From Candidatus Eisenbergiella stercorigallinarum (lineage in GTDB: Bacteria; Bacillota; Clostridia; Lachnospirales; Lachnospiraceae): DNA of 11,667 nt. Each line of letters opens with the position of its first letter. Position 1 is the stretch's first letter. A program made the translations under genes and the position numbers. The notes beneath the pieces are model-generated. The model made no database searches. It was not told the DNA's origin and saw only the letters and a list, made by a program, of their open reading frames with translations. The DNA is taken from positions 1 to 11,667 of the forward strand of contig DWUW01000057.1 in the NCBI GenBank assembly GCA_019120525.1, read 5' to 3'. This document shows positions 1 to 8,300 of the stretch, one piece after another.

Positions 1-565
1 TCTTCAGATAGTCCATCTTTTGACGTTCGCTCTGAAAGCTCACAATCTGCGGAAGCCCGCCATAAGTCATATAATCGTTCCAGGCATCCTCATAGTCCCC
101 TTTACAGGCGGAATAGAACTCCGCAAAGGAAAGCGGATATATTCTGATTTCATCCCCTCTGCCGCGAAACTCGGTCACAATGTCACTGGAAAGAAATCTG
201 GAATTACTTCCGGTTACATATACATCGATATTGTTCATCCGAAGCAGACTGTTCAGCACTTCCTCAAACCGCGGCATAAACTGTACTTCGTCCAGGAGCA
301 GATAATATTTCTCATCATCTTTCATAATATCCTTAATGTACCGATAACATGCCATGGGATCTCTCAGCTCTTCATTTTCAATACCATCCAACACGATTTC
401 AATAATATGACCTGCGTCCACTCCATTATTCAGAAGATATCATTTAAAAATAGTGAAAAGCAAAAAAGACTTTCCACATCTGCGGATACCGGTAATCACC
501 TTGACCATCCCGTTATCTCTTCGCTCAATCAACTGATTCAGATAAATATTTCTTTCAATTTCCAT
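1..565 (-). pseudogene. AAA ATPase (AAA_14/DUF4143 type), nonsense-disrupted, 3' end outside window
   Basis: Translating the minus strand from ATG 563–565 (SD AAGGGAG just upstream) gives about 188 codons in one frame that read as the N-terminal ATPase half of the AAA_14/DUF4143 family. These are predicted cytoplasmic ATPases of unclear role, common in Bacteroidetes and Clostridia. Visible motifs are Walker A GIRRCGKS (codons 26–33), Walker B YLLLDEVQF, sensor-like VTGSNSRFLSSD, and the downstream FRGRGDEIRIYPLSFAEFY block. The reading frame is broken by TGA at 440–442 (codon 42), directly after LLFTIFK, where relatives carry a charged residue followed by YLL. A CGA or AGA to TGA change would explain it. 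No other frameshift was seen up to the edge. The C-terminal DUF4143 half lies outside the window. The gene is AT-richer than the block to its right, and sits after the spoVT terminator in the same orientation. The family call is firm; the pseudogene status assumes no sequencing error. Confidence 0.8.
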
Positions 566-612
566 TCTGTCGCTCCCTTTTTTTATGTATATACACAATT
601 TTTAGTATCAAA

Positions 613-657
613 GAAAAAAGCCGCAGCAGCTGCTCACTTTGGAGCAACGGCCGCAGC
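613..657 (-). terminator. Rho-independent terminator of spoVT
   Basis: On the minus strand, 642–657 pairs with 620–635 to form a 16-pair GC-rich stem with one C·T mismatch and three G·U pairs. The loop is six bases (636–641), and a run of six T follows (614–619). It lies 27 bases past the spoVT stop codon and separates spoVT from the ATPase remnant. Confidence 0.8.
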
Positions 658-683
658 CTCCTTTCGTTATCGGTCAGAGCCTT

Positions 684-1235
684 TCACTGTTCCATCTGTC
701 TTCCCAGAAAGCCTGCGGCAGACAGGACCAGCTTCTGCTCCACCTCGCCCATCTTTTCCTTCGCGTCGTTGTTCAGAAGCACCGCCGCTCCGATCACGTC
801 GCCCTCGCAGATAATCGGGCAGATCGCTTCATTGACATATTCCGCTTCCCCCTCTCCCTCGCCGAGCACCGGGATAAAATTTCGATCTCCCTTTGCCGCC
901 AGAATGCTCTCCCTTCTCTCAATAGCCTCCTCCAGCTGGCTGCTGATGCTTTTTCCCAGAAACGCCTTACAGCCGCCCGCAGCCGCAATGAACTGATCCC
1001 GGTCCGCGATCAGCGTCATCTGCCCGGACACCTGAGCCAGGCTCTCCGCGTACTGTCTGGCAAAGGTGCTCATTTCCCCGATGGGCGAATATTTTTTCAG
1101 GATGATCTCTCCCTCCCTGTCGGTAAAGATCTCCAGCGGGTCGCTCTCCCGGATGCGCAGGGTCCTGCGGATCTCCTTTGGGATTACAATTCGCCCAAGA
1201 TCGTCTATTCTACGTACGATTCCCGTTGCTTTCAT
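684..1235 (-). CDS. spoVT: Stage V sporulation protein T, AbrB-type transcription regulator
   Basis: SpoVT is a DNA-binding regulator that, in Bacillus, modulates sigma-G-dependent genes in the forespore and affects spore coat, germination and resistance. The 183-residue product begins MKATGIVRRIDDLGRIVIPK, the near-invariant swapped-hairpin AbrB domain (residues 1 to about 52). A GAF-like C-terminal domain (about 58–183) follows, including the GGCKAFLGKSIS and AICPIICEGDVIGAAVLL segments. Length is close to the roughly 178 residues of the Bacillus protein. The ATG at 1233–1235 is chosen because GGAGGAAT lies just upstream and the AbrB domain starts here. A TTG 11 codons further out would only add sequence overlapping the SD. 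In Bacillus and many Clostridia spoVT follows mfd directly; here lrgAB and a rhamnosidase lie between them. A strong terminator follows it. Identity is very secure. Confidence 0.95.
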   Translation of the reverse strand: MKATGIVRRIDDLGRIVIPKEIRRTLRIRESDPLEIFTDREGEIILKKYSPIGEMSTFARQYAESLAQVSGQMTLIADRDQFIAAAGGCKAFLGKSISSQLEEAIERRESILAAKGDRNFIPVLGEGEGEAEYVNEAICPIICEGDVIGAAVLLNNDAKEKMGEVEQKLVLSAAGFLGRQMEQ

Positions 1236-1239
1236 ATAA

Positions 1240-1302
1240 AAAATTCCTCCGTCTACTGTACTTTCCAAGTCTGGAAATAGTATCTGTAAACGGAGGAATT
1301 TT
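1240..1302 (-). promoter_or_regulatory. Inverted repeat masking the spoVT ribosome binding site
   Basis: The segments 1240–1252 and 1290–1302 are perfect 13-bp inverted repeats (AAAATTCCTCCGT and ACGGAGGAATTTT on the plus strand). On the spoVT-sense strand the promoter-distal arm contains the spoVT SD GGAGGAAT and the promoter-proximal arm is its exact complement. A smaller inner pairing (1262–1266 with 1273–1277) lies in the 37-base loop. Any transcript reading in from the rhamnosidase side could hide the SD. The distal arm runs into T-rich sequence, so the same stem might act as a weak terminator for the upstream operon; no better terminator is visible between 1303 and 1367. The repeat is seen directly; its function is inferred. 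Confidence 0.6.
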
Positions 1303-1306
1303 ATAC
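1278..1306 (-). promoter_or_regulatory. Putative sigma-G-type promoter of spoVT
   Basis: On the minus strand GTATA (1302–1306) fits the forespore sigma-factor -35 pattern GHATR. It is followed after 17 bases by GATACTA (1278–1284), one mismatch from the -10 pattern CATnnTA. spoVT is known to be sigma-G dependent in Bacillus, which supports the call. The expected transcript start near 1270 gives a short leader that lacks the upstream arm of the SD-masking repeat. The match is by eye and the elements are short. Confidence 0.4.
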
Positions 1307-1367
1307 CTGAATCATTCGGATAGTAAGACGGATTTTCTGACTTCGGAAATGAAATAATGGAAGCTGC

Positions 1368-4202
1368 TCATTCTGCCACCCACATATAGCTTCCGGACGG
1401 TACGCCGGAAATTTTCAGATACCCGCCGTCGCGGACGCCTCCGGCTTCGCGTTTTTCTTCTCCTTCCATAGAAAAGCAGCTCCACCCTTCCGGACAGGGG
1501 ATCCAGACATCCGCTCTCGATCCCACCGGAATCTCCGCCCGCATCTGAAGCTCATTTTCTGTCCTGATACAGCTCAGCCGGACAAAACCATGCACAGTAA
1601 AAATTGACCCCCTGATCCGTCTCATCCCTTCCTGCATCCAGGGACGGATACGGAAGGTGCCATAGCCCGGCGTGACCGGCGCGATCCCCAGCATATATCT
1701 GCACAGCCATTCCTTGACATGTCCCATCATGGCGTGGTTCCTGGAACGTCCAAAACCATTCCAGAGTTCCGTATAATTCCAGTATTCCGGCAGGGTCGTC
1801 AGCCCATGGTCCACATGGTGGCGGTAGCTCGGCTCCGTCGGGTTCATCACCATCCGGTAAACCGTGCCGTTTTCCCCGTTCTCAGCCAGCGCGCAGAATA
1901 CCTGCTTTAATCCAACTTCGCCGGAGGTCAGATGATCTCCTTTTGCCGCGACAGCCTGGAGAAGGCCGCACAACGCGTTCCGCTTCTCTTCCGGACGCAC
2001 GATCCCGGAAAACAGGACACAGCCGAAGCTCGCCTGACTGCCGTTCCCATAGACGCCGCTCCTTTCGCAGAAGCACTCCGGATCCGCGTAAAACCCGTTT
2101 CTGATGCACTCCGCGAGGGCGCTGTATCGCTTTGCATCCTCCGGCCGCTCCAGGATCTCCGCGATATGGACCATGGTTTTTACGATCAGGAAAAAGGCGC
2201 AGGTTGCCACCAGGGTTGTGGGCGTATTTTCATTCAGCTGCCCCCACTCTCCCATATGCGCATAGTTTTTCAGCACCCCGTCTGTAGATTCCCTCTCCAG
2301 ATGAGCGGCATATCCCTTCATCATGGCGTAGTTATCCTCAAGGATCCGCCTGTCTCCGTATTCCAGATAATAGTACCAGGGTGTCATCACGCAGGCGCCG
2401 CCCCAGTTGGGGTCTTTATACAGTCCCCCGATCCGGAAATATTCCGGCGCTATGCCGGGCACAAAGCCTTCCTCTTCGGTTTCTTTTTCCTCCAGCCGTG
2501 AAAAATCCGCGCCGGGATACTTCCGGGAAAAGCCTTCTTCCTCTCTGCGGATGCCCTTTTCGGCCCCGCCGCCCTTTTTCACTTGAGCGTCCCGCATATC
2601 CGCCATGATCTTCGGGATCCAGGCACGGATATCATAGCCTGCCGCCATAGAGGAAAACATGAGCTGCGTGGTCTCCAGCCAGCCCAGCTTCTCGATCTGC
2701 GGACAATCTGTAAAGCTGAACATCATATTGCTTTCAATGGAACGGTCCGTGATCTGGTTGATGCGGTTGATGATTTCATCGTCCGTCTCAAAGTCAGACA
2801 CCTTCTCATTCATCATGCGTACCGCGCAGCCCTCGAAGTTCTCCACAGAAGGAGTTCCGGGGAAGCCCTCCACCTCCACATACTGAAACCCGTGGTAACA
2901 GAAGCGGGGATGCCATTCCTCCCGTCCTGTTCCCGCACAGACATAGCTGTCCATGACGCGGCACTGGTAGAGGGTATCGCAGCTCTGGGTACAGGACGCC
3001 TGGTCCACGCCGCTCCCATCAGGCTTTGGCACTTCGGCAGGATACATCCGGATCCGTGTTCCAGCATACTTTTCCGTACCGGTCAGCTTCAGGCGTACAA
3101 ACCCTGCGCTGTTCTTTCCCATATCCACAAGCCAGTTTCCGTTCGGAAGCCGGACGACGCTTTCCGCCGTCCAGCTCTCCCAGATACGGACGGGAGGAAA
3201 TTCTTTGGCGGAAAGCTTTCCCTTCGGCGGCTCCATCACGGCCGCCTGCCGCCATCCGGAAAGATCCGTTCCCGGCATATCCCATCCTGCAAGCTCCCGC
3301 GCCCTTACCGCGTCGTAATCCTCTCCCCCATACCAGTTCTGAAAGGTCACGGCACTCTCCGCGATTTTCCAGGAAGCGTCACTCACCGCAGCCGTTTCCA
3401 CTCTTCCGTCCGCGAAGGTCAGCTCCGCCTGTGCCAGCAGCTTCACATCCCCGCAGATCCCGCCCCGCAGATAAACCGTATCGTCCTTCTGATATCTGTG
3501 CTTTTCTGACAGCGTTCCGTCTCCAAGCTTCATCACGGGAGCCACCGCATAATTGGCATACTGTCCGTTTCCCAGGATCACGCCCAGCGCGTTCTCCCCC
3601 TCTGAAAGAAACGGAAGAATATCGTAGACCGCATAGTATACCCGTTTTTCATATTCGCTCTCCCCCGGCTCAAACAGAGCGTCCGTCACCGCCTTCCCGT
3701 TCACGGATGCAGTAAAGATCCCAAGACCGCTGATATACAGTCTGGCTTTTTTTACGTCTTTTATTTTACTTACCCGAAACCGCTTCACCAGAGCAGGAGC
3801 GGAGGACTTGTCCCCTGAAAAATCATCTCCTCTGCCGATCCATTTTCCCTTCCAGTCCGACGGGTCCAGAAGCCCCATTTCAAAACGCGCTGTTTCGCTC
3901 CAGTCCGACGCCTCATCCCGGCAGTCCCAGACGCGCACCTTCCAGTATACCTCTTTTCTGGAAGCAAGCGCTGTCCCGGCATAGATCACCGCATAATTTC
4001 TTCCTTCCTCCACCTTTCCGCTGTCCCACAGGTCCGCCTTTCCCTCAAAAAGCAGTTCCGGGCAGGACGCAGCCAGAATCCGGTATGCCCGCTGCCCGTC
4101 CCCCTTCCTCTGCGAATGAAGCTGCCAGGACAGACCGGGCCGCGTACATTCCAGGCCGAGCGGATCTTTCCTATTCTGAGCAGTAAGATCTGTGATCTTC
4201 AT
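1368..4202 (-). CDS. Alpha-L-rhamnosidase, glycoside hydrolase family 78
   Basis: This 944-residue enzyme is predicted to remove terminal alpha-L-rhamnose from plant glycosides or polysaccharides by inverting hydrolysis. No signal peptide is present (it begins MKITDLTAQNRKDPLGLE), so it probably acts in the cytoplasm on imported oligosaccharides or glycosides. The order is typical: N-terminal beta domains (about 1–330, with the LYISGLGIFTASVNG and LGNGQYANYAV blocks), a central beta domain (about 340–460), an (alpha/alpha)6 barrel from about 470, and a C-terminal beta domain from about 840. The barrel motif is TDCPQIEKLGWLE, with D499, E504 and E510 as candidate active-site acids; T512 sits where some characterised enzymes have a second Asp. 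E806 in LPEYW is the likely base. Residues 541–578 form a charged insertion between DMRDAQ and GFVPGIAPEY. Its start lies 18 bases after the lrgB stop, with GGGGGAT upstream, so it is probably co-transcribed. Substrate is unknown. Confidence 0.92.
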   Translation of the reverse strand: MKITDLTAQNRKDPLGLECTRPGLSWQLHSQRKGDGQRAYRILAASCPELLFEGKADLWDSGKVEEGRNYAVIYAGTALASRKEVYWKVRVWDCRDEASDWSETARFEMGLLDPSDWKGKWIGRGDDFSGDKSSAPALVKRFRVSKIKDVKKARLYISGLGIFTASVNGKAVTDALFEPGESEYEKRVYYAVYDILPFLSEGENALGVILGNGQYANYAVAPVMKLGDGTLSEKHRYQKDDTVYLRGGICGDVKLLAQAELTFADGRVETAAVSDASWKIAESAVTFQNWYGGEDYDAVRARELAGWDMPGTDLSGWRQAAVMEPPKGKLSAKEFPPVRIWESWTAESVVRLPNGNWLVDMGKNSAGFVRLKLTGTEKYAGTRIRMYPAEVPKPDGSGVDQASCTQSCDTLYQCRVMDSYVCAGTGREEWHPRFCYHGFQYVEVEGFPGTPSVENFEGCAVRMMNEKVSDFETDDEIINRINQITDRSIESNMMFSFTDCPQIEKLGWLETTQLMFSSMAAGYDIRAWIPKIMADMRDAQVKKGGGAEKGIRREEEGFSRKYPGADFSRLEEKETEEEGFVPGIAPEYFRIGGLYKDPNWGGACVMTPWYYYLEYGDRRILEDNYAMMKGYAAHLERESTDGVLKNYAHMGEWGQLNENTPTTLVATCAFFLIVKTMVHIAEILERPEDAKRYSALAECIRNGFYADPECFCERSGVYGNGSQASFGCVLFSGIVRPEEKRNALCGLLQAVAAKGDHLTSGEVGLKQVFCALAENGENGTVYRMVMNPTEPSYRHHVDHGLTTLPEYWNYTELWNGFGRSRNHAMMGHVKEWLCRYMLGIAPVTPGYGTFRIRPWMQEGMRRIRGSIFTVHGFVRLSCIRTENELQMRAEIPVGSRADVWIPCPEGWSCFSMEGEEKREAGGVRDGGYLKISGVPSGSYMWVAE

Positions 4203-4220
4203 TCTTCCATATCCCCCTTT

Positions 4221-4913
4221 TTATAAAAACATCGCAAACACCACCGTCACGATCCCGCAGATGCCGATGGCAAGCCCGCTCATGGCCCCTTCCGTCTCTC
4301 CGATCTCGATGGCCTTGGAGGTGCCCACCGCATGGCTGCAGGCGCCGATGGCAAGGCCCGCCGTCATGGCGTCCTTCACCCGGAAGATCCGGATCAGGAA
4401 GGGCGCGAGAATGCTTCCCATGATCCCGGTCAGGATGACCGCCGCCACCGTGATGGAGGAAATGCCTCCATGGCTTTCCGCGATCCCCACCGCGATGGGC
4501 GTGGTCACCGATTTGGGAAGCAGAGAATACGTCATCGCCTCGTCCAGCCCGAACAGGCGGCAGAGAAGGAACACGCTTCCCATGGAGGTGAGAGAACCTG
4601 CCACGCAGCCCGCCAGGATCGGCAGCCAGTTCCTCTTCAGAAGCTCCACCCGCGTATAAACCGATACCGCCAGGCAGCTGGTGGCAGGTGCCAGGAACAT
4701 GTTGATGATGCTCCCGCCCTCATTGTAGCTCTCATAAGGGATCTTAAACAGTAAGAGCACGCCCGATACCAGAACGATGGCGATGATCAGGGGATTGCAG
4801 ATCACAAGCCCCGTCTTTTTCTGGATCCAAACGCCGATGGAAAACGCCGCAACGCTGAGGGCGATCCCGAAAAACGGCGAGCTGACCAGCTCAGACAAAA
4901 CCTGTTCAGACAT
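4221..4913 (-). CDS. lrgB: LrgB/CidB family membrane protein
   Basis: This 230-residue polytopic inner-membrane protein has about seven to eight hydrophobic spans (for example 12–30, 34–55, 93–115, 152–174, 205–230). It carries family-typical blocks FLAPATSCLAVSVY, SLLPKSVTTPIAVGIAE, and AIGACSHAVGTSKAIEIGETEGAMSG (read in two parts around residue 190). LrgB works with LrgA. The pair was first described as modulating murein hydrolase activity and autolysis in Staphylococcus; homologous pairs in Bacillus (PftAB) and Streptococcus take part in pyruvate transport. Which role applies here cannot be read from sequence. The ATG overlaps the end of lrgA by 8 bases with GGGAGG seven bases upstream, indicating translational coupling. 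No LytSR-type regulator is adjacent. Family assignment is secure; the symbol follows family convention. Confidence 0.93.
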   Translation of the reverse strand: MSEQVLSELVSSPFFGIALSVAAFSIGVWIQKKTGLVICNPLIIAIVLVSGVLLLFKIPYESYNEGGSIINMFLAPATSCLAVSVYTRVELLKRNWLPILAGCVAGSLTSMGSVFLLCRLFGLDEAMTYSLLPKSVTTPIAVGIAESHGGISSITVAAVILTGIMGSILAPFLIRIFRVKDAMTAGLAIGACSHAVGTSKAIEIGETEGAMSGLAIGICGIVTVVFAMFL

Positions 4914-5310
4914 ATTCCCGCCTCCCTTCCGTTTTCTTTTCCGGCTTTTGCTTTCCCGGCTTCCTGTTCATCAGAAGCAGCACGCCCCGGACCGTCCACG
5001 CGGTTACCGCAAAGGTGAGGATCGTGGTGAGAAAACAGATCAGAAGAAGCTTTCCCACGTTCCCAGCCAGCACGTCAAAATAGTTGATGATGCTCACGCC
5101 CGCCGGAATGAAGAAAAAGGCCATATTGGAAAGCAGGAAATCTGACTTTTCCCGGATGTGCTCCACCTTCAGCACCCGCAGGGCAAGCAGGACGAATAAC
5201 AGGATCATTCCGATCACGCTTGCCGGAAAGGAAAAGGGCAGAAGGGCTTCCACGATCTCGCTCACCCAGCACAGCGTGAAGATGATCCCGATCTGACAGA
5301 TGATTTTCAT
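4906..5310 (-). CDS. lrgA: LrgA/CidA family holin-like membrane protein
   Basis: The 134-residue protein has four predicted membrane segments (about 3–25, 30–48, 60–82, 86–112) and a basic, charged cytoplasmic-type tail (113–134). Family features include the LPFSFPASVIGMILLFVLL segment and FLLSNMAFFFIPAGVSII. LrgA/CidA proteins resemble phage holins in size and topology and act with LrgB in autolysis control or pyruvate movement. The start codon overlaps the mfd stop as ATGA (5307–5310). The SD GGAGGAG lies within the last mfd codons, so translation is probably coupled to mfd. This is an unusual partner for mfd and implies expression along with a housekeeping repair gene unless an internal promoter exists; I found none that was convincing. 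Confidence 0.93.
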   Translation of the reverse strand: MKIICQIGIIFTLCWVSEIVEALLPFSFPASVIGMILLFVLLALRVLKVEHIREKSDFLLSNMAFFFIPAGVSIINYFDVLAGNVGKLLLICFLTTILTFAVTAWTVRGVLLLMNRKPGKQKPEKKTEGRREYV

Positions 5311-8300
5311 ACACTCTCCTCCATCTTCAGAAGCTTTTCCATATCGGAAAGCAGCTCCTCCGTCAGTTCCAGAAGCTTCTGCGCGTCCTTTTCCGCCAGC
5401 TCCTCCTTCTTATAGCGCAGGAGAAAATAGGGCGTCCCCTTTGCCGAAAAGCTCAAAGCGGAGCCGTACAGGCGCAGAAGGCCGGGAATGTTTTCCACAC
5501 GTAAAAGCGCGTCCGGGCGGAGCTGAAGCTTCAGCGCGCCCTCCAGTTTCTTTCCTTCGTCCCGGCTCTTCACTTCGGTAATATAAAGGGAGTGCGCCTT
5601 CACCCGGATCAGGGCGATCCGCAGCAGATTTTCCACGCAGACGGGCACCTGGCCAAACCGGTCGAGAAGCTCCTCCTTCATGTCCTCGCTCTCCGCCGGG
5701 GTTTCCACGCCCGCGATCCGTTTGTAGATATCCAGCTTCTGCTGCTCGTTGACGATATAGGCGGGCGGAATATAGGCGTCCACCTCCAGCTCCACGGTGG
5801 TGGCAAAGTCCGCCATGCGGGTCTCGCCCTTCAGGGTTTTCACCGCGTCGTTTAACATCTTGCAGTAAAGGTCGTACCCCACCGCCTCCATGTGTCCGGA
5901 CTGCCTTTTTCCGAGCAGGTTGCCCGCGCCGCGGATCTCCAGATCCCGCATGGCGATCTTGAATCCGCTTCCCAGCTCGGTAAATTCCCGGATGGCGGAC
6001 AGGCGTTTTTCCGCGATCTCCTTTAACATCTTATCCCGCTTATACATCAGGAAGGCATAGGCGGTGCGGCCGGAACGGCCCACCCGGCCCCGGAGCTGAT
6101 AGAGCTGGGAAAGGCCCAGCTGATCCGAATCGTGGATGATCATGGTGTTCACGTTGGAAATGTCCAGCCCCGTCTCGATGATGGTGGTGGAAACCAGCAC
6201 GTCGATCTCCCCGTTGATGAAATCGTACATGATCCGTTCCAGCTCATGCTCCTTCATCTGCCCGTGGGCAAAGGCCACGTTCGCCTCCGGCACCAGCTTC
6301 TGAATCGCCGCCGCCATGTCCGCGATGGTGTTCACCCGGTTATAGACATAATACACCTGCCCGTCTCTGGCAAGCTCCCGGACGATGGCCTCCCGCACCA
6401 TTTCCTCGTTATACTCGCACACAAAGGTCTGGATGGGCTGGCGGTCCCCCGGCGCTTCCTCCAGCACGCTCATGTCCCGGATGCCGATCAGCGACATGTG
6501 CAGGGTGCGGGGGATGGGCGTGGCGGTCAGCGTCAGCACGTCCACGTCCTCCTTCAGCTTCTTGATCTTTTCCTTGTGCGTCACGCCGAAGCGCTGCTCC
6601 TCGTCGATGATCAGCAGTCCCAGATCCTTAAACTGAATGTCGGAGGACAAAATGCGGTGGGTGCCGATCAGGATATCCACCTGTCCCTTGCGCAGGTCCG
6701 TCACCGTTTTTTTCTGCTCCGCAGGCGTCCTGAAACGGCTCATCAGATCGATGCGCACGGGAAAATCCTTCATCCTCTGCTGGAAGGTGTTATAGTGCTG
6801 CTGGGCCAGAATGGTGGTGGGCACCAGAAAAGCCACCTGCTTGCCGTCCTGCACCGCCTTGAAGGCCGCCCGGATGGCGATCTCGGTTTTTCCGTAGCCC
6901 ACGTCCCCGCAGATCAGGCGGTCCATGATTTTTGTGCTTTCCATGTCCTCCTTGGTGGCGGCGATGGCGGAAAGCTGGTCCTCCGTTTCCTCAAAGGGAA
7001 ACATTTCCTCAAATTCCCTCTGCCAGACCGTGTCCTGGCCGAAGGCAAAGCCCTCCTTCTGCTGTCTTGCCGCATACAGCTCCACCAGGTCCTTCGCCAC
7101 CTCGTCCACAGCGCTGCGCACCCTGGACTTGGTGCGGGTCCATTCCTGGGTGCCCAGCTTGTTCAGCTTAGGCGTCTTCGCGGCGTCCGCGGAGGCATAC
7201 TTCTGGATCACGTCCAGGCCGGTGGCGAGCACATACAGATTCCCGCCGTCCCGGTAGGAAATCTTGATATAGTCCTTGACGGTGCCGTTCATCTCCACCT
7301 TTTCAATGCCCTGATAGATCCCCAGCCCGTGGGTTTCATGCACCACATAGTCTCCCACCTTCAGCTCGGCAAAATCCTGGATCTTCTGCCCCTCGAACTG
7401 CCTGCGGCGCTTCTTTTTTTTCTTCTGCGCCCCGAAAATGTCGCTCTCCGTGATGACCACGAATTTTAACAGGGGATATTCAAAGCCCCGGCTCACATGG
7501 CCGTAAAACAGCTCCACCTCCCCCGGCTGCACCAGCCGGTCCCCGTCCTCGCTGTAAAAGCTGGAAAGCCCCTCCGCCTGCAGATCCTCCGCGAGCCGCT
7601 TCGCCCGGGTCCGGGAGGGGGATAAAAGCAGCACCCGGCTGCCGTTTTTCTTATACCGCTTCAGGTCCGCCGTCAGCGCCTCAAAGCTGTTGTTGTAGGG
7701 CGACATGCTTTTTACGTTCATGTCGAACCGCTTCAGAGGCGTGACCAGGCTGTTCCTCGTATCCATCGCGGAAAGCAGCACCGTGCGCAGGCCGTTCAGA
7801 AAGGAAGCCGTCTGCTCGCAGCCGTACAGAAGGTCCGCCTGCCCCGGCAGGATATAGCCCTTCTCCAGCCGGTGGCTCATGCTCTCCCGGAACTCCAGCT
7901 CCACCGCCTCTCCCTGCTCCTTCAGCCTCCCCGGCTCGTCCAGAAACACGCAGGTATACCGCTCCGGGAAAAAACGCAGGAAGGAAACCGTATCCTCATA
8001 AAAATAGCGGATATAGCTCTCCAGATTCGCCGCTGCGGATAGCTCCCGCACCTGCTCGGAAAGCTCCTTTATCTGTCCGGTGATCCGGGCCGCCTCCTCG
8101 GTGTGAAAGCCCTCCCGCAGCTTTGCCGCAAACTCCTTCGCCTCCGTCTCGATCCGTTTTAACCCGTCCAGCTTCTGCCGCCTGTCTAACACCATCTCCG
8201 TCGCCGGATAGATATCGATCATGGACAGCTTCTCCACGCTCCGCTGGCTTCCCAGATCGAAGGAACGGATGGAATCCACCTCCTCGCCCCACAGCTCGAT

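Noticed and set aside
566..612. Promoter for the ATPase remnant (TTGATA with TATATA/CATAAA)
   Set aside because: The -35-like TTGATA has no -10 at workable spacing that also leaves the SD inside the transcript, so I could not define it.
20..814. 264-codon plus-strand open frame at the left end
   Set aside because: It lies opposite the ATPase frame and the end of spoVT. The ATPase motifs on the minus strand show that is the real coding strand.
1932..3715. Several plus-strand open frames opposite the rhamnosidase
   Set aside because: They overlap an intact GH78 gene on the other strand, lack ribosome binding sites and have skewed compositions typical of shadows.
6132..7469. Long plus-strand open frame (445 codons) opposite mfd, rich in His, Leu, Val and Gly
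   Set aside because: It is the antisense shadow of mfd, whose domains are all intact. The high-GC codon use of mfd keeps this frame open, and the translated composition is not protein-like.
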